Positions 38,865 through 48,659 of a stretch of DNA of 64,000 nt are shown here, piece by piece. How positions within the stretch are numbered: position 1 is the stretch's first letter; every line of letters begins with the position of its first letter. Origin of the DNA: Caulobacter sp. BK020 (GTDB taxonomy: Bacteria > Pseudomonadota > Alphaproteobacteria > Caulobacterales > Caulobacteraceae); contig NZ_SLZL01000010.1 of the NCBI RefSeq assembly GCF_004342605.1, positions 62,001-126,000 on the forward strand, written 5' to 3'. The notes beneath the pieces are model-generated. The model saw nothing but the letters and a program-made list of their open reading frames with translations, was not told where the DNA came from and did not search any database. The position numbers and the translations under genes are program-made.

Positions 38865-40655
38865 ATGACCGACGAGATCGACGAGGACGAAGCCGGCGGA
38901 CGCCGCCGCGCCCTGAGCAACGCCCGCGTGCTGGGCTTCATCGCGCGCTTCTGGCTGCGCCGGAAGGGCCTGTTCTTCGCGGGCGTCGGCCTGACCCTGG
39001 CGGCGATCGGCTTCGACCTGGCCTTGCCCTGGGCCTCGGGCCGGCTGATCGACACCGTGACCAAGGGCCCGTCGGCCATCGACGCGGCCTGGGTCGCCTG
39101 GGCGGCCTTCGTCGGCGTCTATCTGGGCTTCTCGCTGATCCGCAACCTGGCCATGCGGTTCTGGATCCCGCTGGCCGCCCGCAACATGGAGGAGATGACC
39201 AACGAGGGTTACGCCCGCGTCCAGGCCTTCTCGTCCGACTGGCACGCCGACAGCTTCGCCGGCGCAACGGTGCGCAAGCTGACCCGCGCCATGTGGGGCT
39301 ATGACAGCGTCACCGACGCGGTGACCATCTGGCTGGCCCCCAGCCTGATCGTGCTGGTCGGGCTGTCGGTGATGCTGCTGGCGCGCCAGCCCCTGGCCGG
39401 GATCGTCGCCCTGGTCGTGGTGGCCGCCTACATCACGGTCAACCTGGTGGTCACCGCCCGCTATGTGCGCCCGGCCAATCTGAGGTCCAACGCCCTGGAT
39501 TCGAAGATCGGCGGCAGCCTGGCCGACGCGGTGACCTCCAACCCGACCGTCAAGAGCTTCGGCGCCGAGGCTCGCGAGAGCGCCCGCGTGGCCCAGATCA
39601 CCGCCGCCTGGCGCGAGGCGGTGATGGTCACCTGGAACAAGTTCACCGACGTCTGGCTGGGCCAGAACCTGCTGCTGGTGCTGCTGCAGGGCGGGCTGAC
39701 CGCGGCGATGATCCACGCCTGGAGCCGCGGCTCGGCCACGCCCGGCGACGTGGCCTTCGCCATCACCGCCTTCATGCTGATGAGCGGCTACCTGCGCAAC
39801 ATGGGCGAGAACATCCGCATGTTGCAGAAGGGCCTGGACGACACCGAGGACCTGGCCGCCTGGGAGGGCCTGGCGCCGCAGATCGCCGACGCGCCGGGCG
39901 CGCCGGACTTCGTTCGGGGCCCCGGCGCCATCGTCTTCGAGGACGTGACCTTCCGCTACAAATCGGCCGGCGCGCCGCTGTACGACCACTTCTCGCTGCG
40001 GATCGCGCCGGGCGAGCGCGTCGCCCTGGTCGGGCCGACGGGCTCGGGCAAGTCGACCTTCGTCAAGCTGGTCCAGCGTCTGCACGACCTGCAGGGCGGG
40101 CGGATCCTGATCGACGGCCAGGACGTCGCGCGGGTGACGCAAGGCAGCCTGCGCCGCGCCATCGCCGTGGTGCCGCAGGACCCGGCCCTGTTCCACCGCT
40201 CCCTGCGCGAGAACATCGCCTATGGCCGCCCCGACGCCAGCGACGAGGAGATCGTCTCGGCGGCCAGGAAGGCCCGCGCCCACGAGTTCATCCTGCGACT
40301 GCCCCAGGGCTACGACACCCTGGTGGGCGAGCGCGGGGTCAAGCTGTCGGGCGGCGAGCGCCAGCGGGTGGCCATCGCCCGCGCCTTCCTGACCGACGCC
40401 CCGATCCTGGTCATGGACGAGGCGACCTCCTCGCTGGACGTCGAGACCGAGGGCCAGGTGCAGGAAGCCGCCGAGGCCCTGATGCACGGCCGCACGACGA
40501 TCGTCATCGCCCACCGCCTGTCGACCGTCCGCGGCGCCGACCGCATCCTGGTCTTCCAGAACGGCCGGGTCGTCGAGGAAGGGCGGCATGGCGAGCTGAA
40601 GGCGGCGGGCGGGGTCTATGCGCGGCTGAACGCGGTCAGCGAGGGCGTGGCCTGA
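38865..40655 (+). CDS. ABC exporter half-transporter (permease-ATPase fusion), 596 aa
   Basis: Residues about 25-330 form a six-helix type-1 exporter domain ([24 protein letters not shown] ... '[13 protein letters not shown]'). The ATPase has Walker A '[19 protein letters not shown]' near 395, Q-loop '[22 protein letters not shown]', signature '[15 protein letters not shown]', Walker B '[12 protein letters not shown]', and H-loop 'VIAHRLSTV'. It would work as a homodimer, MsbA/Atm1-like; the cargo (lipid, heme-like compound, peptide) is not evident. The ATG at 38865 begins [12 protein letters not shown]. Confidence 0.9.
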   Translation: MTDEIDEDEAGGRRRALSNARVLGFIARFWLRRKGLFFAGVGLTLAAIGFDLALPWASGRLIDTVTKGPSAIDAAWVAWAAFVGVYLGFSLIRNLAMRFWIPLAARNMEEMTNEGYARVQAFSSDWHADSFAGATVRKLTRAMWGYDSVTDAVTIWLAPSLIVLVGLSVMLLARQPLAGIVALVVVAAYITVNLVVTARYVRPANLRSNALDSKIGGSLADAVTSNPTVKSFGAEARESARVAQITAAWREAVMVTWNKFTDVWLGQNLLLVLLQGGLTAAMIHAWSRGSATPGDVAFAITAFMLMSGYLRNMGENIRMLQKGLDDTEDLAAWEGLAPQIADAPGAPDFVRGPGAIVFEDVTFRYKSAGAPLYDHFSLRIAPGERVALVGPTGSGKSTFVKLVQRLHDLQGGRILIDGQDVARVTQGSLRRAIAVVPQDPALFHRSLRENIAYGRPDASDEEIVSAARKARAHEFILRLPQGYDTLVGERGVKLSGGERQRVAIARAFLTDAPILVMDEATSSLDVETEGQVQEAAEALMHGRTTIVIAHRLSTVRGADRILVFQNGRVVEEGRHGELKAAGGVYARLNAVSEGVA

Positions 40656-40658
40656 GCC

Positions 40659-40737
40659 GGGGACACGCCCTCGCGGCGTGTCCCCAATTCCAGACGCCGC
40701 GCTTGCCGATGGGGACACGCCGCAAGGGCGCGTCCCC
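40659..40737. repeat. Pair of GGGGACACGC REP elements
   Basis: Two palindromes, 40659-40685 (GGGGACACGCC...GGCGTGTCCCC) and 40711-40737 (GGGGACACGCCGC...GCGCGTCCCC), separated by 25 nt, between the convergent ABC exporter and DUF4153 genes. Confidence 0.8.
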
Positions 40738-40779
40738 GGCCGCTGCGAGGAGCGGCGTGGATGGCAGCCACCGTTGTCC

Positions 40780-42534
40780 CTACTTCCTATTCTCGCGAGG
40801 ACACGCTTCGAGTTCTTTTTCAAAGCGCATCGCGCCTTGCGGTGAAATCAGATCCCGGACCGCCGGCGTCGCCGCGCCCAGGCGGCCTTCGCGGATCGCC
40901 GCTCGTGAGTCGAAGCCGCTGCACGGCGGCTGAAAGCTTCCCAGCTTGCGCCACGCACCACCCGCGACCGCGCCGTAGACCTCGATCGGCCAGCCCGGGG
41001 AAACCAGGACTTCGGGTTGACCGTCGCCCGTGACGTCGAGCAACTGCGCGTCGCAGTCCAAAGCGCCGGACAGGCAGCCGCCGAACCGCGGCTCTTCCGG
41101 AATAATGGATAAGAACCCCTCTGGCGGACGTGCGTCCGCTGGATGGAAGGCGATCCGCGGGGGGCGCGGGGGCGGGTTCGGCTCGGCATTGTAAAGCCGC
41201 TCGGTCTGGGCCTCGGCCGCCTTCGCGCGCTTGGCGATCTCGGCGCTTGGATCCGCCCTCAGGCGTTCCAACGCATCGCGGCCCGCTCGCCCGGCGTCGA
41301 AACGCAGGAACTGATAGTCGAAAGCCGCCGGGCTGGCCTTGCCGGCGTGCAACCGCGCCACCTGATCACTCACCGACAGCCGCCGGGGATCGGCTAACGG
41401 CGTGAACAAGGCCAGCAGCACCACGATCACCCCGAAAGCCATGGCGATGTTGGTGGCCTCCAGCGTCCGCATCCAGGCCCCCGGCCGCACGGCGGCGACC
41501 GCGTAGCCCAGCGCATAGCCGGCCGCGACCAGCACGCAGGCGGCGGCGATGATCCGGTCGGGGCTGAGGCCGTACTGGCCGATGCGCAAGCTCAGGCCGT
41601 AGGCGGCCAGCCCCGTGATCGGAACCAGCAGCAGGCCGGCCAGCCGCGCCGCCCACTTCAGCACCACGGCGGCCCGCTCGGTCCCGTCCTGGTAGGCGGC
41701 GTTGGTCAGCAGGATCAGGAAGGCGTCGGCCACCAGCAGGATGGCCGTGGCGCTCTTGGTCCTCCACAGCGGCTCAAGCCCGGTGAACGGCAGGGTCGCC
41801 AGGAAGGCCGCGGCGATCAGGGTCATCAGCGGCAGCAGCCAGGACAGCAGGGTCAGGGCCACGGTCCGCACCCCGCGCACCAGATTGGCCCGCACGTCGG
41901 TCAGCTGGACGGCGGCGGCGAACATCACGGCGGTGGCGGGAAAGGCGAAGGCCTCATGCTTGATCAGCTTGTCGATGGCCTCGACACCGATCAGCTTGAA
42001 CAGCGCCGCGGCCAGGAACAGCAGCAGCCAGAAGGCGCCGGTGAAGCCCACCGACAGCGCCCCCTGCACCCCGTGCTTCCAGGTGACGTCGAAATAGGTC
42101 GGGTAGGCCGCGATGCGCCGCCGCTCGATGTCGGCCGGCTGGACCAGGTGGTGGCCGATGAAGATCAGGGCGGCGACCGCGAAGAAGGTCTGCGGTCCCA
42201 GGGCGTCGACGCCCCTGGCGGCCGGATCGCCACTCCACACGCCATAGGCGCCGAGGCCGCCGGCGACCAGGGCGGCCACGGCCTTCCAGGCCGCCAGGGT
42301 GCGCCAGCGCAGGGCCGAGACCCCAGCCTGCACCACGAACGGCGTGAACAGGAAGATCAGCAGCAGGGCCCCGTAGACCTCGCGCTGGGTGGCCGGCCAG
42401 GCGTGGGACCTGTCGGCCCGGTAGAGACCGTACAGCAGCAGGCCCTGGGCCAGGCCCGTGGCTAGGCGCACGATCGTCGCCCGGCGGACGGCGCGGGGAT
42501 CGGCGGGTTCGGCCTCGCTGAGAAAGTCGGTCAT
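40780..42534 (-). CDS. DUF4153-family membrane protein with C-terminal FG-GAP-like tail, 584 aa
   Basis: About 10-11 TM helices (residues 20-385), including 'FFAVAALIFIGHHLV', 'FWLLLFLAAALFKLIGVEAIDKLI' and 'YALGYAVAAVRPGAWMRTLEATNIAMAFGVIVVL', match the DUF4153 family. The last 190 residues are soluble, with 'SLSPE...', and near residue 510 'DAQLLDVTGDGQPEVLVSP', which resembles an FG-GAP/VCBS calcium-binding repeat (D-x-T-G-D-G-x-P-E). No function is established. The start has only a weak ribosome binding site. Confidence 0.75.
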   Translation of the reverse strand: MTDFLSEAEPADPRAVRRATIVRLATGLAQGLLLYGLYRADRSHAWPATQREVYGALLLIFLFTPFVVQAGVSALRWRTLAAWKAVAALVAGGLGAYGVWSGDPAARGVDALGPQTFFAVAALIFIGHHLVQPADIERRRIAAYPTYFDVTWKHGVQGALSVGFTGAFWLLLFLAAALFKLIGVEAIDKLIKHEAFAFPATAVMFAAAVQLTDVRANLVRGVRTVALTLLSWLLPLMTLIAAAFLATLPFTGLEPLWRTKSATAILLVADAFLILLTNAAYQDGTERAAVVLKWAARLAGLLLVPITGLAAYGLSLRIGQYGLSPDRIIAAACVLVAAGYALGYAVAAVRPGAWMRTLEATNIAMAFGVIVVLLALFTPLADPRRLSVSDQVARLHAGKASPAAFDYQFLRFDAGRAGRDALERLRADPSAEIAKRAKAAEAQTERLYNAEPNPPPRPPRIAFHPADARPPEGFLSIIPEEPRFGGCLSGALDCDAQLLDVTGDGQPEVLVSPGWPIEVYGAVAGGAWRKLGSFQPPCSGFDSRAAIREGRLGAATPAVRDLISPQGAMRFEKELEACPRENRK

Positions 42535-42668
42535 CCTGCTGCAACCTCCAATGTCGTTGAGCCAGAGATCACGCCGCCGGCGCGGCGCCTAGGGCCGAGC
42601 TTGGCGGCGCGACCTTGCCCGGGGGCGGGGCGGCCTCTAGGGTCCGCGCCGTTCAGGAGTCCGCCCCC

Positions 42669-44207
42669 ATGGCCTATCGCTCGCTTCGCGAATTCATCGA
42701 CGTCCTTGAGGCGAAGGGCGAGCTGGTGCGGGTCAAGGAGCCGGTCTCGACCGTGCTGGAGATGACCGAGATCCAGACCCGCCTGCTGGCGACCGGCGGT
42801 CCGGCGGTGCTGTTCGAGACCGTCCTGCTGCCGGACGGGACGCCGTCGCCGATGCCGGCCCTGGCCAACCTGTTCGGCACGGTCAGGCGGGTGGCCATGG
42901 GCGTCACCCTGGGCGGCGAGCCGCGCACCACGGCCGGCGAACTGCGCGAGGTCGGCGAGCTTTTGGCCTTCCTGCGCCAACCCCAGCCGCCCAAGGGCCT
43001 GAAGGACGCCCTGGACCTGCTGCCCCTGGCCAAGACCGTGATGGCCATGCGGCCGGGGACGGTGAAGAAGGCCCCGGTGCAGGACGTGGTGCTGACCGGC
43101 GACCAGATCGACCTGTCCAAGCTGCCGGTGCAGACCTGCTGGCCGGGCGAGCCGGCGCCGCTGATCACCTGGCCGCTGGTGGTCACCAAGGGTCCGGGCA
43201 AGGACCGCGAGGACGACTTCAACCTGGGCATCTACCGCATGCAGGTGCTCTCCAAGGACCGCTGCATCATGCGCTGGCTGGCCCATCGCGGCGGGGCCCA
43301 GCATTACGCCCGTCACAAGAAGGCCGGCAACCGCGAGCCCCTGCCCGCCTGCGCCGTGCTGGGCGCCGATCCCGGCACCATCCTGGCCGCCGTGACCCCG
43401 GTGCCCGACACCCTGTCCGAATACCAGTTCGCCGGCCTGCTGCGCGGGGCCAAGGTCGACCTGGTCCCGGCCAAGACCGTGCCGCTGATGGTGCCGGCCC
43501 ACGCCGAGATCGTCATCGAGGGCCACGTCCTGCTCGACGAATACGAGGACGAAGGCCCCTATGGCGACCACACCGGCTACTACAACAGCGTCGAGACGTT
43601 CCCGGTCTTCCAGGTGACGGCGATCACCATGAGGAAGCAGCCGATCTACCTGACCACCTTCACGGGCCGGCCGCCGGATGAACCGTCCGTACTCGGAGAG
43701 GCGCTGAACGAGGTGTTCATCCCACTGATCCGCCAGCAGTTCCCCGAGATCGTCGACTTCTGGCTGCCGCCCGAGGGCTGCAGCTACCGCATCGCCGTGG
43801 TGTCGATGAAGAAGGCCTATCCCGGCCACGCCAAGCGGGTGATGCTGGGCGTCTGGAGCTATCTGCGCCAGTTCATGTACACCAAGTGGGTGATCGTCGT
43901 GGACCACGACATCAACGCCCGCGACTGGAAGGACGTGATGTGGGCGATCAGCACCAAGATGGACCCGGCGCGGGACATCACGGTGATCGAGAACACGCCC
44001 ATCGACTATCTCGACTTCGCCTCGCCGCAGAGCGGCCTGGGCAGCAAGATCGGCCTGGACGCCACCGACAAGCTGCCGCCCGAGACCCACCGCGAATGGG
44101 GGAACGAGATCCGGATGGACCAGGCGGTGATCGACGCGGTCAGCGAGAAGTGGGCCCGGCTGGGCCTGCCGGGGGACGGGACGCCGATCTGGAAGGCGAA
44201 GCCATAA
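42669..44207 (+). CDS. ubiD: UbiD-family prenylated-FMN decarboxylase
   Basis: 3-octaprenyl-4-hydroxybenzoate carboxy-lyase of ubiquinone synthesis, or a close relative, using prenylated FMN made by UbiX. 512 aa with '[21 protein letters not shown]', '[33 protein letters not shown]' (Mn/prFMN site), '[25 protein letters not shown]' (catalytic E near residue 286), and '[36 protein letters not shown]'. Length is normal. The ATG at 42669 begins [19 protein letters not shown]. Confidence 0.93.
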   Translation: MAYRSLREFIDVLEAKGELVRVKEPVSTVLEMTEIQTRLLATGGPAVLFETVLLPDGTPSPMPALANLFGTVRRVAMGVTLGGEPRTTAGELREVGELLAFLRQPQPPKGLKDALDLLPLAKTVMAMRPGTVKKAPVQDVVLTGDQIDLSKLPVQTCWPGEPAPLITWPLVVTKGPGKDREDDFNLGIYRMQVLSKDRCIMRWLAHRGGAQHYARHKKAGNREPLPACAVLGADPGTILAAVTPVPDTLSEYQFAGLLRGAKVDLVPAKTVPLMVPAHAEIVIEGHVLLDEYEDEGPYGDHTGYYNSVETFPVFQVTAITMRKQPIYLTTFTGRPPDEPSVLGEALNEVFIPLIRQQFPEIVDFWLPPEGCSYRIAVVSMKKAYPGHAKRVMLGVWSYLRQFMYTKWVIVVDHDINARDWKDVMWAISTKMDPARDITVIENTPIDYLDFASPQSGLGSKIGLDATDKLPPETHREWGNEIRMDQAVIDAVSEKWARLGLPGDGTPIWKAKP

Positions 44208-44217
44208 GATGTTATAA

Positions 44218-44233
44218 CTCCGTTCCAACGGAG
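44218..44233. promoter_or_regulatory. Possible MazE autoregulation operator CTCCGTT-CC-AACGGAG
   Basis: A perfect 7-bp inverted repeat just after a TTATAACT -10-like box and including the GGAG ribosome binding site of mazE. Type II toxin-antitoxin promoters are usually repressed by antitoxin at such a site. Confidence 0.45.
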
Positions 44234-44241
44234 ACGACGCC

Positions 44242-44508
44242 ATGCGATCCTCGGTGCGCAAGATCGGCAATTCGGCGGGCGTGATCCTGCCCAAACCCAT
44301 GCTCGCCGGCATCGGCGCCGAGGCCGGCGATCCCGTGGACGTGACGCTGGAAGACGACCGCATCATCATCGTCGCCGCGCCGAAGAAACATCCCCGCGAG
44401 GGCTGGGAGGCTGAGGCCCGCGCCATGGCCGAGGCCGGCGCCGACGAGCCTGTCTGGCCCGAGTTCGGCAATGACTTTGACGACGAGGAATGGGACGGCG
44501 AATGGTGA
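44242..44508 (+). CDS. mazE: MazE/AbrB-type antitoxin
   Basis: An 88-aa SpoVT/AbrB-fold DNA-binding antitoxin: '[47 protein letters not shown]' spans residues 3-49. The C-terminus ([16 protein letters not shown]) is highly acidic, as needed to wrap a MazF toxin. The gene overlaps mazF by 7 nt. Confidence 0.9.
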   Translation: MRSSVRKIGNSAGVILPKPMLAGIGAEAGDPVDVTLEDDRIIIVAAPKKHPREGWEAEARAMAEAGADEPVWPEFGNDFDDEEWDGEW

Positions 44509-44837
44509 CCGGGGGCGACGTGGCCCGGGGCGAGGTCTGGCTCGCCAATTTCGATCCGACCATCGGTCGCGAGATTCAGAAGACCCGGCCTTGCGTCATC
44601 GTCTCGCCGAACGAACTGAACACCACGGTGCGAACGCTTCTGGTCGTGCCGATGACGACCAAGGGCTGGGTCACATCCTTTCGCGTGCCGGTCGTGTTCA
44701 ACGGCAAGGACGGCTTGCTCGTGCCGGATCAGATGCGCTCGATCGATCGGCGTCGCCTGCGCAAGAAGTTGGGCGCGCTGGCCGCCGACGAGCTCGAAAC
44801 TCTGCTCGGCGTCGTTCGGACGATCTTCGAAACTTGA
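44502..44837 (+). CDS. mazF: MazF/PemK-type endoribonuclease toxin
   Basis: A 111-aa CcdB/PemK-fold RNase that cleaves single-stranded RNA at short sites: '[34 protein letters not shown]' with catalytic Arg in the 'TRPCVIVSP' loop, '[12 protein letters not shown]', '[16 protein letters not shown]' with Thr/Asp and His-free variation. Overlapping start and neighbour make a complete MazEF module. It is probably a chromosomal TA pair; the target sequence is unknown. Confidence 0.92.
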   Translation: MVTGGDVARGEVWLANFDPTIGREIQKTRPCVIVSPNELNTTVRTLLVVPMTTKGWVTSFRVPVVFNGKDGLLVPDQMRSIDRRRLRKKLGALAADELETLLGVVRTIFET

Positions 44838-44845
44838 TCGTCGGG

Positions 44846-45664
44846 TCACGGCGCCCGCCTGGGCCGATGCGCCGCCGTCACCAGCACGTAGCTGAGCAGC
44901 ATCAGCAGGTACCAGGCGCCCAGCTTGCCGATCGGCACCATCGACCAGCCGTGGCGCTGGCTGGGATAGGCCCAGGCGCCGGCCAGGGTGCCCAGGTTCT
45001 CGGCCAGCCAGATGAACAGCGCCACCAGGACGAAGCCGACCAGCAGCGGCATGCGACGCGGCGTCCGGTCGGGCGTGAACACGACCCAGGTCCGGCGAAA
45101 CAGAACCGCCGAGGCCGCGAACAGGCCGATCCGGATGTCGGGACCGTAGTGGTGGGTGAAGAAGTTCAGATAGGCCAGCACCGCCAGGGTCCAGGTGGTC
45201 CAGACCGGCGGATAGCCGGTGAACCGGAAGTCCATCAGGCGCCAGACCCGGGCGATGTAGCTGCCGACGCAGGCGTACATGAAGCCGCTGAACAGCGGCA
45301 CGCCGGCGATCTTCAGCAGGCCGGCTTCCGGATAGATCCACGAGCCGTGGGCGGTCTTGAACACCTCCATCACCGTGCCGACCACGTGGAAGACGCCGAT
45401 CACCGCCGCCTCGTCCCAGCGTTCCAGCTTCAGAGCCAGCAGGCCGGCCTGGATGGCCACCGAGGCCAGGACGAGAAAGTCGTAGCGCGCCAGCACCGTG
45501 TCCTTGGGCCACCACAGGTGGGTGCCGACGATCAGGACCAGTATCAGCCCGCCGAACAGGCAGGCCCAGGCCTGCTTGAGGCCGAACAGCAAGAACTCGT
45601 AGGTCCAGCCGTTGAGACGCGAACGCTCGGCCCAGGGCCGCGCCCAGGCGTCCAGCGCCGCCAC
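44846..45664 (-). CDS. DUF817-family membrane protein, 272 aa
   Basis: About eight TM helices and the DUF817 landmarks '[20 protein letters not shown]', '[22 protein letters not shown]', '[24 protein letters not shown]', '[32 protein letters not shown]'. I chose a GTG start at 45664 (AAGGA upstream) since no in-frame ATG exists nearby; the open frame runs on far upstream into hisI antisense. Function unknown. The GTG start region lies 54 nt from the divergent hisI start. Confidence 0.8.
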   Translation of the reverse strand: MAALDAWARPWAERSRLNGWTYEFLLFGLKQAWACLFGGLILVLIVGTHLWWPKDTVLARYDFLVLASVAIQAGLLALKLERWDEAAVIGVFHVVGTVMEVFKTAHGSWIYPEAGLLKIAGVPLFSGFMYACVGSYIARVWRLMDFRFTGYPPVWTTWTLAVLAYLNFFTHHYGPDIRIGLFAASAVLFRRTWVVFTPDRTPRRMPLLVGFVLVALFIWLAENLGTLAGAWAYPSQRHGWSMVPIGKLGAWYLLMLLSYVLVTAAHRPRRAP

Positions 45665-45718
45665 CCGATCCTTGATCCACGCTTTGACGCCCGGCGAGGG
45701 GGCGCCATATGTCGTCCC

Positions 45719-46120
45719 ATGACCTCGCAGATCTTCCCGCCCGCCGCCGACAAGACCACCCTGGAGCGCGGCGCCGCGATCACGCCGCGCTTCGACGCCA
45801 ACGGCCTGGTCGCCGCCATCGCCCAGCACGCCGACACCGGCGAGATCCTGATGTTCGCCTGGATGAACGACGAGGCGCTGAAGCTGACCCTCGACACCGG
45901 CGTCGCCCACTATTTCAGCCGCTCGCGCGACAGCCTGTGGAAGAAGGGCGAGACCAGCGGCCAGCTGCAGGTCGTCACCGAACTGCGGATCGACTGCGAC
46001 CAGGACGCGGTGCTGATCAAGGTCCGTCCCCAGGGCGACGGCGGCGCCTGCCACGTGGGCTTCCGCTCGTGCTTCTACCGCGTCTGGGAGAACGGCGCGC
46101 TGGTCGAGCGCGAGGCTTAG
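45719..46120 (+). CDS. hisI: Phosphoribosyl-AMP cyclohydrolase
   Basis: Histidine biosynthesis step 3; zinc/magnesium-dependent hydrolysis of phosphoribosyl-AMP. 133 aa with '[45 protein letters not shown]', '[35 protein letters not shown]', containing the metal-binding Asp/Cys residues. It is an isolated his gene here, not fused with hisE, as in many alphaproteobacteria. Confidence 0.93.
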   Translation: MTSQIFPPAADKTTLERGAAITPRFDANGLVAAIAQHADTGEILMFAWMNDEALKLTLDTGVAHYFSRSRDSLWKKGETSGQLQVVTELRIDCDQDAVLIKVRPQGDGGACHVGFRSCFYRVWENGALVEREA

Positions 46121-46278
46121 GGCTGGTCTCATCGCGCCATCCTGGGTCGCCCGCATGGAGCCGGCGGCCAGGGCGCGTGCAGACCACGTCAAGAAATCCC
46201 CAAGGAACAGCGTTCGGCCAAAGTTGCGGGCGGGCGCGGATCCGTGTCATCGTCGCTCCGGGGTTTCGAGGGGCGGAC

Positions 46279-47085
46279 ATGGCCGAAGCGGCTTTGCAGA
46301 CCGGTGCGCGGGCGAACGTCTCGCGCCAATTCTATTTCACCATGGCGCTGACCTGCCTGATCATCGCCGTGCTGGGCTTCATGCCGACCTATTTCATGCC
46401 GCTGGCCCAGGGCCGGTTCAGGGGTCCGCCGCTGGTCCATATCCACGGTCTGGTGCTGTTCGCCTGGATGGCGTTCTTCTGCACCCAGACCTGGCTGGTG
46501 GCGCGGGGCAAGACCCTGGCTCACCGCACCTGGGGCGTGCTGGGCGTGTCCATCGCCACCGCCATGGTGTTCGTCGTCACGGCCATTGTTTCATGGCGGA
46601 TCTCCCAGGCCTCGCTGCCCGGCCAGCCCGAAGGCCTGGCGCACGGGGTGCGGGCGTTCGCCTGGGTGAGCATCGGCGGTCTGGCCTTCTTCGTCGGCGC
46701 GTTCGCCTTGGCGATCGTCGAGGTCCGGCGACCGGAGACTCACAAGCGCCTGCTTCTGCTGGCCACGATCTCGCTGCTGGGCGCGCCGATCGCCCGCTGG
46801 TTCCTGACCCTGCTGGCGCCGTCGGCCCCGCCGCCGCCCGCGCCGCCGACCGGCCTGCCCGCGGTGTTCGCCCCGCCGGTGTTCGTCGCCGTGCCGCCGG
46901 CGCTGATCGGCGACATCCTGCTGCTGGTGGCCATGTGGGTGGACTGGCGCACCCGCGGCCGTCCCCATCCCGTCTATCTGATCGGCGGCGCGATCATGGT
47001 GGTCCTGCACCTGACCCAGGTCCAGGTCGCCGAGTCGCCGGCCTGGCAGGCGGCGGCCGCCGCGATCGGCCGGATCATCAGCTGA
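46279..47085 (+). CDS. Hypothetical polytopic membrane protein, 268 aa
   Basis: About six TM helices: 'FTMALTCLIIAVLGFMPTYFM', 'HIHGLVLFAWMAFFCTQTWLV', 'WGVLGVSIATAMVFVVTAIVSW', 'AFAWVSIGGLAFFVGAFALAIVEV', 'LLLLATISLLGAPIARWFL', 'IGDILLLVAMWVDWRTRG'. A Pro-rich loop near 175-205 (APPPPAPPTGLP). A GAGGGG motif precedes the ATG at 46279. No family is recognised. It precedes the LysE exporter on the same strand with a 38-nt gap. Confidence 0.7.
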   Translation: MAEAALQTGARANVSRQFYFTMALTCLIIAVLGFMPTYFMPLAQGRFRGPPLVHIHGLVLFAWMAFFCTQTWLVARGKTLAHRTWGVLGVSIATAMVFVVTAIVSWRISQASLPGQPEGLAHGVRAFAWVSIGGLAFFVGAFALAIVEVRRPETHKRLLLLATISLLGAPIARWFLTLLAPSAPPPPAPPTGLPAVFAPPVFVAVPPALIGDILLLVAMWVDWRTRGRPHPVYLIGGAIMVVLHLTQVQVAESPAWQAAAAAIGRIIS

Positions 47086-47123
47086 CCCTTGCGGCGATCG
47101 CGAGTGCGGCGGACAAGATCCGC

Positions 47124-47753
47124 ATGACCACCGCCCAAGCCCTGATCGCCTTCGCCCTGGCCGCGGGCCTCCTGACCATCACCCCCGGCCTGGACACCGC
47201 GTTGATTCTGCGCACGGCCGCGGCCGAGGGCTGGCGGCGCGCCGCCGCCGTGTCGGTCGGGATCGGCCTGGGCTGCCTGGCCTGGGGCGCGGCGGCGGCG
47301 TTCGGGGCCGGGGCTCTGCTGGTCGCCTCGCACGCCGCCTATACGATCCTGAAATGGGCCGGCGCGGCCTATCTGGTCTGGCTCGGCGTCGACCTGTTGC
47401 GCCGGCCGCGCGAGCGCTTCGAGACCGGAGCGAGCGCGGCCCCGCCCGCGGGCGGTCTGGCCGCGGCCCTGGCCAAGGGGCTCTGGAACAACCTGCTCAA
47501 TCCCAAGGTCGGGGTGTTCTACGTGTCGTTCCTGCCGCAGTTCATCCCGGCCGGCGCCAGCCCCGCCGCCTTCGGCCTGCTGCTGACCGCGATCCACGTG
47601 GTCATGGGCCTGGCCTGGGCCGGCGGCCTGATCCTGGCCACCGCCCCGATCGCCAGGGTCCTGCGCCGGCCAGGCGTGGTCAGGTGGCTGGACCGGGCGA
47701 CCGGCGGGGTGTTCCTGGCGTTCGGCGTGCGGATCGCGCTGGAGCGGCGGTAG
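47124..47753 (+). CDS. LysE/RhtB-family amino acid exporter, 209 aa
   Basis: Exports an amino acid or related metabolite. Motifs: 'LITITPGLDTALILRTAAAEGWRRAAAVSVGIGLGCL' (TM1-loop, N-terminal 40 residues), 'LKWAGAAYLVWLGVDLLR' (TM3), 'GLWNNLLNPKVGVFYVSFLPQFIP' (the conserved NPKV segment), and final TM helices. Length is typical. The substrate is not predictable. Confidence 0.87.
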   Translation: MTTAQALIAFALAAGLLTITPGLDTALILRTAAAEGWRRAAAVSVGIGLGCLAWGAAAAFGAGALLVASHAAYTILKWAGAAYLVWLGVDLLRRPRERFETGASAAPPAGGLAAALAKGLWNNLLNPKVGVFYVSFLPQFIPAGASPAAFGLLLTAIHVVMGLAWAGGLILATAPIARVLRRPGVVRWLDRATGGVFLAFGVRIALERR

Positions 47754-47824
47754 GGGCGCGCGCCTGCCGAAACCGCTTTCCATGTCGCCGGGCCGACTTG
47801 GGCGGCTGCAACGCCGTGCGAAAC

Positions 47825-47909
47825 CCTCGTCCTTCGACAGGCTCAGGATGAGGGCTTTACCGAACCGTCGTTGAGTTCGTCCTCATCCTGAGCTTGTCGA
47901 AGGACGAGG
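47825..47909. repeat. CCTCGTCCTTCGACA inverted-repeat element
   Basis: Arms 47825-47853 and 47881-47909 are 29-bp inverted copies (one mismatch) of the sequence also found once at 27066. The right arm codes the last residues of the leftward TetR gene and the gene's TAA is between the arms. Confidence 0.85.
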
Positions 47910-48567
47910 ACGAACCTGGGCGCCCATCATCCCCTCCACCGCCACCAAGCCCTCGCAGATAGGCCTGGAACATGTCGGCCATGGCGTCGCTGTAAGCCAC
48001 GATCTCGGCCTCGGTCCGCGGCGTCTCCGAGAACGCCTTGCCAACCTGGCTGAGCGTGGCCTTGATCAGGTCGCCGGCCAAGGCCCGCTGGGTCTCCGAG
48101 GTTCCGGGCAGCACCTCGCGCAGGAAGCCCTGGACGATGTCGGCGCCCGCCGCCTTGGCGTCCTGAGCCTCGGGCGCGTCGCGATAGAGCGGCGCGGCGT
48201 CGTTGAGCGCCACGCGCATTTCGGCTTCCTCGCATTCGGAGCGGATGAAGGCGTGGACCAGGGTGCGCAACCGCTCGAACGGCGGGCGCTGGATGTCCTC
48301 AAGGATGGCTCGCAGCAGATGGGTGGTCTGGCGCCATTCGTCGCTCTGCAGCCGGAACAGGATCGCGGCCTTGTTGGGGAAGTACTGATAGACCGAGCCG
48401 ACGCTGACCCCGGCCTTCTCGGCCACCCGCGCCGTGGTGAAGCGCCCCGCGCCCTCCTTGGCCAGAACCTGAACAGCCGCCTCCAGAATGGCGGAAACCA
48501 GTTCCGTCGAACGGGCCTGCTGCGGCTGCTTTCGCGAGGAAATCCGGGGACTTGGGCGCTCGGTCAT
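47857..48567 (-). CDS. TetR-family transcriptional regulator, 236 aa
   Basis: N-terminal helix-turn-helix at residues 20-67 ('RFTTARVAEKAGVSVGSVYQYFPNKAAILFRL'), preceded by a basic tail (RISSRKQPQQARS). The ligand-binding domain follows; typical TetR residues are 'LSQVGKAFSE'. The final residues RPGSSSSFDKLRMRTNSTTVR are encoded by a palindromic repeat, so the natural C-terminus is probably near residue 214. It is divergent from a methyltransferase gene and likely regulates it. Confidence 0.85.
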   Translation of the reverse strand: MTERPSPRISSRKQPQQARSTELVSAILEAAVQVLAKEGAGRFTTARVAEKAGVSVGSVYQYFPNKAAILFRLQSDEWRQTTHLLRAILEDIQRPPFERLRTLVHAFIRSECEEAEMRVALNDAAPLYRDAPEAQDAKAAGADIVQGFLREVLPGTSETQRALAGDLIKATLSQVGKAFSETPRTEAEIVAYSDAMADMFQAYLRGLGGGGGDDGRPGSSSSFDKLRMRTNSTTVR

Positions 48568-48582
48568 CAGGGTCTGGGGCGA

Positions 48583-48613
48583 TGCGAATAGTCAATCTGA
48601 CGAATTAGTCGCA
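48583..48613. promoter_or_regulatory. Possible TetR operator between divergent genes
   Basis: TGCGA...TCGCA (48583-48613) with inner GTCA-ATC-TGAC (48591-48601). The element lies between the TetR start (48567) and methyltransferase start (48660) and overlaps a leftward TTGACT box, so a bound TetR dimer could block both promoters. Confidence 0.4.
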
Positions 48614-48659
48614 TTTTTCGGGGCGGCGCAAGGACGCGCCTTTCAGACCGGAATTTCCC

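Noticed and set aside
46121-46278. Possible EcfG promoter (GGAAC...GTT) upstream of the 268-aa membrane protein
   Set aside because: The spacing is only 14 nt, outside the 16-17 nt used by EcfG-type sigma factors.
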